This document shows, piece after piece, positions 43,077-52,639 of a stretch of DNA of 54,855 nucleotides. Made by a program: the position numbers and the translations under genes. The notes beneath the pieces are model-generated. The model did not search any database. It was not told the DNA's origin and was given only the letters and a program-made list of their open reading frames with translations. How positions within the stretch are numbered: the first letter of the stretch is position 1; the number at the start of each line of letters is the position of its first letter. This DNA is from JBILCM01 sp044353165 (GTDB taxonomy: Bacteria; Bacillota; Bacilli; Paenibacillales; YIM-B00363), in assembly GCA_044353165.1 (NCBI GenBank), contig JBILCM010000007.1, positions 1 to 54,855 of the forward strand, in the 5' to 3' direction.

Positions 43077-46000
43077 ATGAGTAATAACGACCAAATTGTA
43101 CATGAACTTCAAGTTTTTCTGAAGGAAGTTCAATTCGGTGGGTCTGAAGACATAACTTCAAGAGTACGTTCATTGATTGACAAAAGCAATTCTGAATCAT
43201 TCTATATTGCATTTTGCGGACATTTTTCAGCTGGGAAATCAAGTATGATTAATCAATTGTGTGATTCGGAACTGCTCCCATCCAGTCCAATTCCGACGAG
43301 TGCGAATGTTGTTTCCATCCGTAATGGCAACCCAGCTGCACGCATCACATACACAGATGGACGTAAAGAACAGCGTTCCATTGCAGAAGTTTCCAATCTT
43401 GCGAAAGACGGGAACCACGTTCAAACCGTTGATTTGTTTTATCCGATCCCTTTCTTGGGATCATCAGGCGTGTTACTAGATAGTCCGGGCGTTGATTCTA
43501 CGGATGATGCCCATCGGCTAGCCACAGAAGCTGCACTGCATCTTGCAGATACGGTTTGTTATATTATGGATTATAATCATGTCTTATCTGAAATCAATTT
43601 AAATTTTGCAAAGCATTTGTGTGAATTGGGTAAACCTTTAATCTTAATCGTCAATCAAATCGACAAACATCAGGAACAGGAACTTTCTTTTGTTTCGTTC
43701 CGACAAGGTGTAGTAGAAGCTTTCCAAGCTTGGGGTATTTCATTCGAGACCGTTCTGTTTACTTCATTACGTGACCAAGGGAATCTCAATAACGAATTTT
43801 CTTATTTGCGACAAATTCTTTCGAATCTTGTTAAATACGATCAATCTGTTGTTACGAATAGTATTGCAAAAGCTTCCGTAAAACTCGCTATGGAATATGT
43901 GCGCGAGCGAAATTCTCGTAACGATTCTCTTAAAATCGCGTTGCATGAAAAAATAGGGGATTCAGAGACTGAGGCTTATGCTCAATATACACAATTATTG
44001 AAAAAACGCGCGAATCAAGAACGTATTCGAGAAGAATTAACAGAACTTTTCATTCATGAAGTAACCAAAATTGCTGAAAATGCGAACATTACCCCGGCGA
44101 ACACAAGGGATGCTGCTCAACTGTTTTTAGAAAGTGTTCAACCCGGTTTTCGTGTCGGATTCCTGTTTGCTCATGCCAAAACAGAAGATGAGCGTAAACG
44201 CCGCCTTCAAACATTTTATGTAAATTTTTCTGAACAAGTAACTGCACACTTACTGTGGCACATTCGTGATCATGTGAAGAATAAGGGTATTCAACTGCAA
44301 TTAACGGACCGTCAAATTAATATAGCAATGGAAGCTGTGCAAGTTCCAATTTCACCGGAATGGATCGTCTCTAAAATTCGTCCAGGAGCGATTGTTTCAG
44401 GAGAATATACGCTAAATTATGCGCGCGAATTAGCGGCCGAGGTCAGGCAAATGGCTAAACGCTCAGCAATTCAGGCAGCTGAACGATTGGCAGATGCAGC
44501 AGAAGCTGGTTACGCACTAGAACTCCCACAATTACAAAACCAACTTGCCGTACTTGAAGAAAAAATTGCCAATATACGTGCACTGGAATCAATCGAAACC
44601 GAAGAACGGGAAGTGGAAGCGAGGATCCTGTCATTATTACCTTATTGTATTGATATCTCCAATCATCCGATGCAATTTCCGAATCTGGAACAATGGAAGA
44701 ATGAAATTTTAATGGATCAGCAACTTCATCTGTCATCCAATGCAATTTGTTCAACAAGTCTCACAGACGGATTATCGATATTAAATTTATCATCCTCAGC
44801 ATCAGCTGTCATCATGGCTGATCATGAAAAACAAACGTTGCAGTTAAATTCCATTTTCGTTAACATGGCTTCAATGCTTGAGAAAGCATGCGATATTATT
44901 GCGGATGTACCGTCACTTTCATTTACTGCACACTCACTACGAGAACGTGCAAGAAAATTACGCGAGCAACGTTTCACTGCTGCTCTATTTGGTGCGTTTA
45001 GTGCTGGGAAATCTTCATTCGCGAATGCGCTACTAGGCGATTCCGTATTGCCCGTCTCTCCAAATCCCACAACTGCGGCAATTAATACGATTGAACCACC
45101 AAATTCGGAATGGAAGCATGGCATGGCTAAGATCGTCATGAAACCTTCAGAGACTATTTTATCAGACATCAATCATTCCTTTGAAGCATTAGGGATCTTA
45201 AAAGTAGAACATCATGCCAAGATTATTGAAACGTTGCAAAAATTTTTGTCATTGGAACAGGGATTATCAACATCTTTCCCGGCGGGTGGTAAACCACATC
45301 TTTCCTTCCTACGTGCTGTTGCAGAGGGTTGGAAGGAGTCTGAACCATTGCTAGGCAGCACTTTCCCGGCGGAGCAAAATAGGTTTACTGATTTTGTAGC
45401 CAATGAAAAAAACTCTGCTTTCGTTGACCACATTCAACTCCATTACAATTCAACACTCTCCCGACAAGGTATTACCCTTGTAGACACCCCAGGAGCGGAC
45501 TCGATGAATGCGCGACATACGGGAGTAACCTTTAATTACATGAAAAATGCAGATGCAATTTTTTTTGTAACGTATTACAATCATGCATTCTCTCGCGCAG
45601 ACCGTCAATTTTTGGAGCAACTGGGCCGGGTCAAAGAAACTTTTGAACTTGACAAAATGTTTTTTATCGTAAATGCAGCGGATCTAGCCGCTAATGCCAA
45701 TGAATTACAAGAAGTGTTAGATCATGTTCGAAGTAATTTGGCATTGTTCGGTATACGTAACCCAAGGATATTTCCCATTTCTTCTTTAGAAGGACTTAAA
45801 GGGAAGAAAACACAAGATGAAAAACGTATTGAAAACTCTGGAATTACCGCCTTTGAGAGCGCATTTGCTCAATTTTCAAAAGAAGAATTGGCAGGACTTG
45901 CTTATCGCGCGGCGGATAGTGAACTTATTAAATGCATAAACCAGTTCATCAACATCTTGAAAGCGGCTAATACAAGTCAGTTTGAACGTAAGATGGAAAT

Positions 46001-46778
46001 AGAACGTTCTGAACAGCTTGCCGTGCAGGCTCGTAACACAATTATTGCGTATGAATTCGAAAGTTTAAAGCAAGATGTGATGAAGGAAACCGCCGAACAA
46101 TGCTATTACTTAAAACAGCGAATTTCTTACCGTTTTGGTGAATGGTTTACAGCTTCCTTCAACCCATCGGTTTTACGTGAGGACCAAGGAGAGATTAAAC
46201 AATCTCTTGCTTGGGCATGGCGTGATCTTGTTTCGTATATTAGTAAAGAATTGATTCATGAGATGCTCGCTATTTCCTTACGCCTTGAAAAATTTATGCA
46301 TCGTTCTATAGAAAATGCTTTGCAGCGTTGGAACGAGGGCATACAACGTATTATGCCTAATTATGAACTTGGGGAATTAACATTCAACACATTTGAAACA
46401 CCAGAGATTAGCAAAGTTTGGGCTGGTGAGGAACCCCAACCGAAACTGTTGACAACTCACTATCGAAACGCCAAATATTTTTTTGAAGGTCCAGGCCGGA
46501 CTGCGTTACGTGCGGATTTAGAGAAAAGATGGAAAGATGATGTTGATCATAGTATCGAACAAATGAGTCAATATTTCATGGGATGGAGTCACAAACAATT
46601 AGCCACTGCCTATGCAGTTGCGCAAGCGAATGCTATTCAGACTGTAGATGAGACGTTACAGACAAGTCGTGCAGGATTAACGGAGCAATGGAATATATCC
46701 GATTTGGAGAAAAAGAAAGTGCAATTGGAAGCAATTCTTTTAAAGATTCGATCATTCTCGAGGGACGAGCAGGAATGA
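43077..46778 (+). CDS. dynA: Double-headed bacterial dynamin DynA
   Basis: A 1233-residue protein made of two dynamin-like halves, as in B. subtilis DynA (YpbR). The first GTPase has GHFSAGKSSMIN near residue 47, SPGVD and NQID. The second has GAFSAGKSSFANAL near residue 639, DTPGAD and NAAD. Each is followed by long helical stalk regions. DynA tethers and fuses membranes and helps resist phage and antibiotic damage in B. subtilis. ATG 43077 follows CGGAG by 8 bases; GTG 43068 is possible. Both G domains look intact, which suggests both halves bind GTP. Confidence 0.92.
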   Translation: MSNNDQIVHELQVFLKEVQFGGSEDITSRVRSLIDKSNSESFYIAFCGHFSAGKSSMINQLCDSELLPSSPIPTSANVVSIRNGNPAARITYTDGRKEQRSIAEVSNLAKDGNHVQTVDLFYPIPFLGSSGVLLDSPGVDSTDDAHRLATEAALHLADTVCYIMDYNHVLSEINLNFAKHLCELGKPLILIVNQIDKHQEQELSFVSFRQGVVEAFQAWGISFETVLFTSLRDQGNLNNEFSYLRQILSNLVKYDQSVVTNSIAKASVKLAMEYVRERNSRNDSLKIALHEKIGDSETEAYAQYTQLLKKRANQERIREELTELFIHEVTKIAENANITPANTRDAAQLFLESVQPGFRVGFLFAHAKTEDERKRRLQTFYVNFSEQVTAHLLWHIRDHVKNKGIQLQLTDRQINIAMEAVQVPISPEWIVSKIRPGAIVSGEYTLNYARELAAEVRQMAKRSAIQAAERLADAAEAGYALELPQLQNQLAVLEEKIANIRALESIETEEREVEARILSLLPYCIDISNHPMQFPNLEQWKNEILMDQQLHLSSNAICSTSLTDGLSILNLSSSASAVIMADHEKQTLQLNSIFVNMASMLEKACDIIADVPSLSFTAHSLRERARKLREQRFTAALFGAFSAGKSSFANALLGDSVLPVSPNPTTAAINTIEPPNSEWKHGMAKIVMKPSETILSDINHSFEALGILKVEHHAKIIETLQKFLSLEQGLSTSFPAGGKPHLSFLRAVAEGWKESEPLLGSTFPAEQNRFTDFVANEKNSAFVDHIQLHYNSTLSRQGITLVDTPGADSMNARHTGVTFNYMKNADAIFFVTYYNHAFSRADRQFLEQLGRVKETFELDKMFFIVNAADLAANANELQEVLDHVRSNLALFGIRNPRIFPISSLEGLKGKKTQDEKRIENSGITAFESAFAQFSKEELAGLAYRAADSELIKCINQFINILKAANTSQFERKMEIERSEQLAVQARNTIIAYEFESLKQDVMKETAEQCYYLKQRISYRFGEWFTASFNPSVLREDQGEIKQSLAWAWRDLVSYISKELIHEMLAISLRLEKFMHRSIENALQRWNEGIQRIMPNYELGELTFNTFETPEISKVWAGEEPQPKLLTTHYRNAKYFFEGPGRTALRADLEKRWKDDVDHSIEQMSQYFMGWSHKQLATAYAVAQANAIQTVDETLQTSRAGLTEQWNISDLEKKKVQLEAILLKIRSFSRDEQE

Positions 46779-46873
46779 GAGCATATTCCGCTAATGAAAG
46801 TGATAAGTCAATATTCTTCACCACATTTGTGGAAATATGAGGGTATGGGCCTTAATATGCCTTTAAGTACTTT

Positions 46874-46902
46874 TTGAATGTTGCCATCCTCGGTGTTACA
46901 CT
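46874..46902 (+). promoter_or_regulatory. Candidate sigma-A promoter for the ABC exporter genes
   Basis: TTGAAT (46874-46879) and TACACT (46897-46902) with a 17-base spacer, 48 bases before the GTG start of the first ABC gene. The 171 bases after dynA hold this and a short CCACATTTGTGG palindrome at about 46823-46834, but no gene. Confidence 0.5.
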
Positions 46903-46949
46903 TCTTAAGAATTTACAATTTTGGAATGCTTGAGAGGGGAATAAACGAA

Positions 46950-48728
46950 GTGGGTATTTTCAAACAGCTTCAAATTTACTATTGGCCTGGGAAGCTAAAA
47001 TATCTCATTATGGGTTCAATCGTATTTTTAATGATTTCCACTGGACTCGGTGTAGTTTATCCATACATGTTGAAATATTTGGTTGATGAAATTATTACTA
47101 AATCGAATTATGAGAATGTTTGGATTGTAGCTCTAATCGTTTTTGGTGTCATCGTTATCAAAGCTGTATTTCTGCTCTTGCACGGAGTCACGGCAAGTGT
47201 TTTGGGCAACCAGGTTGCTTACAATATGCGCAAGGCTGCTTATGAAAAATTGCAGTACTTATCGTTTCAATATTACGACAAAACAAGAACCGGCGATTTA
47301 ATGTCACGACTAACGGGTGATCTCGATGCTTTAAGATTATTCATCGGAGCCGGCTTTGCCCAAATATTAAATATGTTCTTTATGATTTTTTTTGGTACTG
47401 CCATGATGATTACGATTCACTGGAAATTAATGCTTATTACGCTTGTGACATTACCTTTCCTTGTTTTCATCGCCTTCAAATATGAGTCTAGAATTCATAC
47501 ATCTTTTCGCGACATTCGCAAAGCATTCAGCGATTTAACTACTTCTGTACAAGAAAATATCACTGGGGTGCGCACAGTGAAGTCGTTCGCGAGGGAATCG
47601 TTTGAAGTTGAGAAATTCTCCGTACATAATGCTTTTTTTCGGGATCACCTCACAGCTGCCTCATCGATATGGGCACGCTTTTTACCATTTATGGAGCTAA
47701 TGGCAAACTTGAGTGTGGTTATTTTAGTAGCCGTAGGCAGCTATTTTGTTACTCGTGGAGAGATGACATTGGGTGACTTGTTGGCATTCTTTACACTGAT
47801 TTGGTTTATCATCACACCGTTGTGGTCACTTGGTGTTCACATTAATAGCTACACACAATCCAAAGCTTCAGGAGAACGTATTCTTCAAGTATTCAACCAA
47901 TTTATTCATGTAAAAGACAAACAAGGCGCCAAAAATTTACAATCGGAATCGGTTAATGGTCATGTTATATTCCAGGATGTCACCTTCGCATACCCTGAAA
48001 ACCCGCATGCATTAATTCATTTTTCGGTCGATGCTCCGCCTGGAAAAATTATTGGCTTGCTTGGACCAACAGGTTCAGGAAAATCAACGGTCATTCAATT
48101 GCTATTCCGAGCTTACAATGTGAAAGAAGGACGAATACTCCTCGACGGTCACGATATTCAAGATGTGACAGTTGAAAGTTTGCGTCGACAAATAGCGGTT
48201 GTATTTCAAGAAACGTTCCTTTTTTCATCTACAATTCGCAATAATATTGCTTATGGAATTCGTGATGTATCGTTGGAACAAGTGATGACGGCAGCCAAAC
48301 TTGCCCGTGCGCACGAGTTTATAATGGAATTACCTGATGGTTACGATACTATTGTTGGTGAACGCGGTTTGGGCCTCTCAGGCGGGCAAAAGCAACGCAT
48401 CGCGATCGCACGAGCTTTAATCGCTGATCCGAAAGTGTTGATCCTTGATGATTCGACAAGTGCTGTTGATATGGAAACAGAGCATGAAATTCAACTAGGT
48501 CTACGTGAAGTCATGAAAGGGCGAACCACCATTATCATTGCCCATCGCATTTCTTCATTGAAACATGCGGATGAAATTATCGTGCTTGACCGCGGACACA
48601 CAATCCAACGTGGCACACACGAGGAATTGATTGAACAAGCCGGTCGATATCGAGAAACTTATGCCATTCAATATGCAGATCATCCCAATTTCAATCAAGG
48701 GAAACAGCAGATGGCAAGGGAGGCATAA
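46950..48728 (+). CDS. Heterodimeric ABC exporter, subunit with degenerate ATPase site
   Basis: A 592-residue half-transporter: six-helix exporter domain (about 1-320) followed by an ATPase. Walker A is GPTGSGKST near 372, the signature is LGLSGGQKQR, and Walker B is VLILDDSTSAVD, with Asp where the catalytic Glu is normal. This is the pattern of the non-catalytic site in heterodimeric multidrug exporters such as YheI/YheH (BmrCD). GTG 46950 is used: GAGAGGGG lies 10 bases upstream and the longer ORF start has none. It pairs with the next gene two bases away. Confidence 0.88.
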   Translation: MGIFKQLQIYYWPGKLKYLIMGSIVFLMISTGLGVVYPYMLKYLVDEIITKSNYENVWIVALIVFGVIVIKAVFLLLHGVTASVLGNQVAYNMRKAAYEKLQYLSFQYYDKTRTGDLMSRLTGDLDALRLFIGAGFAQILNMFFMIFFGTAMMITIHWKLMLITLVTLPFLVFIAFKYESRIHTSFRDIRKAFSDLTTSVQENITGVRTVKSFARESFEVEKFSVHNAFFRDHLTAASSIWARFLPFMELMANLSVVILVAVGSYFVTRGEMTLGDLLAFFTLIWFIITPLWSLGVHINSYTQSKASGERILQVFNQFIHVKDKQGAKNLQSESVNGHVIFQDVTFAYPENPHALIHFSVDAPPGKIIGLLGPTGSGKSTVIQLLFRAYNVKEGRILLDGHDIQDVTVESLRRQIAVVFQETFLFSSTIRNNIAYGIRDVSLEQVMTAAKLARAHEFIMELPDGYDTIVGERGLGLSGGQKQRIAIARALIADPKVLILDDSTSAVDMETEHEIQLGLREVMKGRTTIIIAHRISSLKHADEIIVLDRGHTIQRGTHEELIEQAGRYRETYAIQYADHPNFNQGKQQMAREA

Positions 48729-48730
48729 GG

Positions 48731-50569
48731 ATGAGCAAACAAAAAGAATCAGAACAACGCAACCACAATGGCCGATTTGTTTACCAAGATGATGAAATAA
48801 TGGAAAAACCATTTGACTGGGGACAATTTCACCGGTTGCTTGCTTACATTAAACCGTATGCACGTCAATTGTTGCCGATTATGATCGTCATGATCGTGCT
48901 AGGGACAATCACAAAATTGCTTGTTCCTCTTCTGCTCGGGAATGCTGTAGATGAACTGGGCGGTGACTCGCGTATGAATGTCATATGGGGTTTTTGTGCA
49001 GTCATTGCTCTTCTATATATCATCCAGTGGATTGCTGGTTATTTTCGGATTCGGTATACAAATTTAATAGGTCAACGCGTCATTTATGATTTAAGAGAGC
49101 ATTTGTTTAAGCATATACAAAGCTTAAGTTTTCGCTTTTTTGACAAACGACCTGCAGGTTCCGTGCTTGTGCGAGTAACGAATGATGTAAATTCTTTACA
49201 AGATTTATTTACCAACGGTGTCATCAATATATTTATCGATTGTGTTCAATTGGTCGGGATTATCGTCATATTACTCATTCTCAATGTGAAACTTGGTCTT
49301 GCGATCATGATTACAGTTCCAATCATGTTTTTTATATCGACATCCATTCGAATTCGAATTCGCCGCGCTTGGCAAGATGTTCGGTTAAAGCAATCACGAA
49401 TTAATTCACATCTCAATGAAAGCATTCAAGGTATTCGCGTAACACAGGCATACGTACAAGAAAAAGAAAATATGGAATTTTTTGATCAAATGAATACAGT
49501 CAATCGTAAAGCATGGAATACGGCATCGATCGCAAATACAACATTCAATCCTTTGATCGAAATTACAGGTGGACTTGGGACATTTATTTTATTTTTTTAT
49601 GGCGCATATTTAATTCAACAAGGTGAAATGAGCATTGGTTTGTTATTAACATTCATCACATATGTGGGAAACTTCTGGGAACCCATCAGCCGCCTTGGCA
49701 ATATGTATGCCCAATTACTTATTGCGATGGCCTCCTCAGAACGAATTTTTGAATTCATCGACGAACAACCTTCAGTTAAAGAGATCGCTACCGCGAAAGA
49801 AATGCCTTCTATTCAAGGGAACATAGAATTCCGCAATGTGATCTTCGCCTATGAGACTAACCGTCCTGCTTTAAAAGGTATTCAATTGGACATTAAAGCC
49901 GGACAGAATGTAGCACTTGTTGGTCATACTGGATCTGGAAAAAGCACATTTATTAATCTGATTTGCCGTTTTTATGACCCTGTTCAAGGTGAAGTTTTTA
50001 TTGATGGCGTTAACATTCGGGAGGTTACAATTCTAAGTTTGAGAAGTCAGATTGGGCTCGTCATGCAGGATACATTTATCTTCTCAGGTTCAATCCGAGA
50101 AAACATTCGTTTCGGCCGATTGGAAGCAACAGATCAAGAAATCGAGGAGACGGCCAAACGAGTCGGTGCTCACGAATTTATTATGAGGATGCCTAACGGT
50201 TATGAGACGCAAGTAGAAGAAAGAGGCAGTGCGCTTTCCATGGGCCAACGTCAATTGCTCTCATTCGCTAGAACGTTGCTTGCAGATCCTAAAATTTTAA
50301 TTCTTGATGAAGCAACTGCAAGTATTGATACTGAGACTGAAGTTCAGATTCAGAATGGATTGAAACAACTATTAAAAGGAAGAACATCGATTATGATCGC
50401 ACACCGATTGTCGACCATTCGGAATGCGGATCTTATTGTTGTCCTTGATCATGGGAAGATCATCGAACAAGGAGATCATGATCAACTCATGCAGTTGCAA
50501 GGACAGTACCATAATTTGATACAAGCGCAGTATCGTTTCTTAGAGGAGGGGAAGAGATCACTTGCATAG
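48731..50569 (+). CDS. Heterodimeric ABC exporter, second subunit
   Basis: A 612-residue half-transporter with a hydrophilic N-terminal extension (about 45 residues), six membrane helices and an ATPase. Walker A is GHTGSGKST near 398, the signature is the altered ALSMGQRQLL, and Walker B is ILILDEATASID with the catalytic Glu. Combined with subunit one this gives one full and one degenerate ATP site, as known for YheH/YheI-type drug exporters. The substrate is unknown. It overlaps the M24 peptidase gene by 8 bases. Confidence 0.88.
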   Translation: MSKQKESEQRNHNGRFVYQDDEIMEKPFDWGQFHRLLAYIKPYARQLLPIMIVMIVLGTITKLLVPLLLGNAVDELGGDSRMNVIWGFCAVIALLYIIQWIAGYFRIRYTNLIGQRVIYDLREHLFKHIQSLSFRFFDKRPAGSVLVRVTNDVNSLQDLFTNGVINIFIDCVQLVGIIVILLILNVKLGLAIMITVPIMFFISTSIRIRIRRAWQDVRLKQSRINSHLNESIQGIRVTQAYVQEKENMEFFDQMNTVNRKAWNTASIANTTFNPLIEITGGLGTFILFFYGAYLIQQGEMSIGLLLTFITYVGNFWEPISRLGNMYAQLLIAMASSERIFEFIDEQPSVKEIATAKEMPSIQGNIEFRNVIFAYETNRPALKGIQLDIKAGQNVALVGHTGSGKSTFINLICRFYDPVQGEVFIDGVNIREVTILSLRSQIGLVMQDTFIFSGSIRENIRFGRLEATDQEIEETAKRVGAHEFIMRMPNGYETQVEERGSALSMGQRQLLSFARTLLADPKILILDEATASIDTETEVQIQNGLKQLLKGRTSIMIAHRLSTIRNADLIVVLDHGKIIEQGDHDQLMQLQGQYHNLIQAQYRFLEEGKRSLA

Positions 50570-51734
50570 CCATAGAATTGTAAAACTTCAACAACTATTA
50601 TCTTCAATGAATATTGGCGCAATGGTGATCACACATAACACTGATATTTTTTATTTCACAGGGACGATGCAAAATGGTTTGTTGTTTGTACCCGTTATCG
50701 GTCCACCTTTGTTTTATGTAAAAAGAAGTATCGACCGAGCAATTTCGGAAACGATCGTTTCGATTGAACCGCTTGAAAGTTTCAAAACACTAGGCGCACG
50801 ACTCGCCAAGTCGATGCCTTCGATCATGGATCGTTGTAACATTGGCCTGACCTATGATACGATTACCGTCGAATTATTCGATAAATTAAAAAGCATTCTG
50901 CCACTCGCGAACTGGGTGAATGCAACAAAGCTGATTCGCACATTACGGATGGTAAAAGATGAGCATGAGTTGAACTGTATACGACGCGCTGCTCGGGTTG
51001 TAGATATTGTATTGCGCGAGACGTTACCCATGCTTAAAGCAGGCATGAGAGAAATAGAATTGTTGGCTGAGATTGAATACAATTTGCGAAAACACGGGCA
51101 TCTTGGTCTGATTCGTGTCCGTGCGATGAACATGGAAATCGTGACGGGGATCGCTGCAAGCGGTGCTACCGCTGCGAAACCATCAGCCTTCGATGGACCT
51201 GCGGGTGGGGAAGGGCTGCACCCTGCATTTCCGAAAGGATCGGGTTGGAACATTATTAAGAACAATGAACCCATTCTGCTTGATATTGGGTGCAACATTG
51301 ATGGTTATGTCATTGATCAAACACGAACCGCTGTGATCGGCGAGTTGGCAGAAGACTTACAGCGTGCTTATGATACATCTGAGAACATCTTGCGTGCGAT
51401 TGAATTACATTTAAATCCAGGAACGGTGTGCGAGGATTTGTACAATTTGTCGCTTGACATGGCGCACCAGGCAGGCCTTTCGGATCATTACATGGGCTAT
51501 AAACACAATGCCGTGAAATTTGTGGGTCACGGGTTTGGTCTTGAGATTGATGAATGGCCCGTCTTGGCCAAAGGGGTGCTCACATGCTTAGAACCCGGCA
51601 TGGTTATAGCTATTGAACCTAAATTTACATTTCCTGACCGCGGCGTTATTGGAATTGAAAATTCATATTTAATTGCAACGGATGGCCATGAAAAATTGAC
51701 ACTTTCCCGTGAGGGTGTCTGGAAATTAGGATAG
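50562..51734 (+). CDS. M24-family metallopeptidase (Xaa-Pro dipeptidase-like)
   Basis: A 390-residue pita-bread-fold protein: a creatinase-like N-terminal domain (1-130) and an M24 catalytic domain. Metal ligands are in LLDIGCNIDGYVIDQTRTAV (two Asp), GHGFGLEIDEWP (His), EPGMVIAIEPKF (Glu) and GVIGIENSYLI (Glu). It starts at TTG 50562, 10 bases after GAGGAGGGG, inside the end of the ABC gene. It could be a prolidase or aminopeptidase; the Pro-specific activity is inferred. Coupling to an exporter may be incidental. Confidence 0.85.
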   Translation: MHSHRIVKLQQLLSSMNIGAMVITHNTDIFYFTGTMQNGLLFVPVIGPPLFYVKRSIDRAISETIVSIEPLESFKTLGARLAKSMPSIMDRCNIGLTYDTITVELFDKLKSILPLANWVNATKLIRTLRMVKDEHELNCIRRAARVVDIVLRETLPMLKAGMREIELLAEIEYNLRKHGHLGLIRVRAMNMEIVTGIAASGATAAKPSAFDGPAGGEGLHPAFPKGSGWNIIKNNEPILLDIGCNIDGYVIDQTRTAVIGELAEDLQRAYDTSENILRAIELHLNPGTVCEDLYNLSLDMAHQAGLSDHYMGYKHNAVKFVGHGFGLEIDEWPVLAKGVLTCLEPGMVIAIEPKFTFPDRGVIGIENSYLIATDGHEKLTLSREGVWKLG

Positions 51735-51753
51735 GAATGTCCATGAATGAAAT

Positions 51754-51781
51754 ACTCCCTTTCGTCCGGGGAGTTTTTTTA
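51754..51781 (+). terminator. Rho-independent terminator after the M24 peptidase gene
   Basis: ACTCCC and GGGAGT pair around a TTTCGTCCG-type loop and are followed by a T-run. It ends the exporter-peptidase unit. Confidence 0.82.
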
Positions 51782-51792
51782 TATCTCCACAT

Positions 51793-51821
51793 TTGATAAA
51801 TCAAATTAAATTGCTTACTCT
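51793..51821 (+). promoter_or_regulatory. Candidate sigma-A promoter for the SGNH hydrolase
   Basis: TTGATA (51793-51798) and TACTCT (51816-51821) with a 17-base spacer, 29 bases before the start codon and directly after the terminator. Confidence 0.6.
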
Positions 51822-51850
51822 TGTAATTACAGAAAGTAGGAGGGAAAACT

Positions 51851-52627
51851 ATGGGCAAATCTCGTTTGTTGTGGCGTTTCATTGGTTTGGTTTCCGTTAT
51901 TGGAACCATCATCCTAATCACAGGGTTTATTTATGCAGTGAAGAGCGTTGTATTTCCAAGTGGGGGATTTGTTCAAGAAGTTGTGGAGGAACGTAGTTTT
52001 TTGGGGAATGAGGACAGTGTTGAGATTGTTGCCCTCGGTGACTCCTTGACTGTAGGTTTTGGCGACTCCACTGGGAAAGGATATGTAAAAGGCGTACAGG
52101 AAAAATTATCACAAAATATCGAAGTCCCTGTTTACGTTGTAGCTAATTTTGCTCAGAATGGATTTACGACATCCCAAATTGATGCAGATTTGGACAATCG
52201 TCAGGGGATTCAAGAAGCCATACGCGGCGCTGACATTATTCTTATGACCGCAGGCGGGAACGATTTGTTCCAGATGGGTGAGGAGATTGAACCTTCTGTT
52301 TTTAAAGAACGCATTCCTAACGCACAGTCTAATCTGAAACGAATTTTTGAAAAAATAAATTCATTAAATCCGAATGCACGAGTGTATTACATCGGTTTAT
52401 ACAACCCCTATATCGAATATAAAGACATCCGTGGAACCTCGTTGGCGGTCCAAGATTGGAATTCCGCCGTGTTTGAAGTGGTTGAACCCTATGATAACGT
52501 AACATTCGTGCCCACATTTGATCTGTTTCAGCAAAACATCGATCGTTTTTTATCATCTGACAACTACCATCTTAATGACGAAGGATACGCTCGAGTTGCA
52601 ACACGTTTAACTATGCTGATGGAATGA
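51851..52627 (+). CDS. Membrane-anchored SGNH/GDSL hydrolase
   Basis: A 258-residue protein with an N-terminal membrane segment (FIGLVSVIGTIILITGFIYA) and an extracytoplasmic SGNH fold. The four blocks are ALGDSLTVGFG (Ser, about residue 63), the Gly in FAQNGFTTSQ, AGGNDLF (Asn), and DNYHLNDEGYARVA (His, with the Asp). It is an esterase or lipase-like enzyme acting outside the cell, possibly on wall or lipid acyl groups (compare B. subtilis YpmR). The start has TAGGAGGG upstream. It is 12 bases before an ABC transporter gene. Confidence 0.88.
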   Translation: MGKSRLLWRFIGLVSVIGTIILITGFIYAVKSVVFPSGGFVQEVVEERSFLGNEDSVEIVALGDSLTVGFGDSTGKGYVKGVQEKLSQNIEVPVYVVANFAQNGFTTSQIDADLDNRQGIQEAIRGADIILMTAGGNDLFQMGEEIEPSVFKERIPNAQSNLKRIFEKINSLNPNARVYYIGLYNPYIEYKDIRGTSLAVQDWNSAVFEVVEPYDNVTFVPTFDLFQQNIDRFLSSDNYHLNDEGYARVATRLTMLME

Positions 52628-52639
52628 GGAGGAATCACA

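Noticed and set aside
50852..51298. A 148-codon minus-strand ORF opposite the M24 peptidase
   Set aside because: Shadow frame; the plus-strand protein has all five metal ligands.
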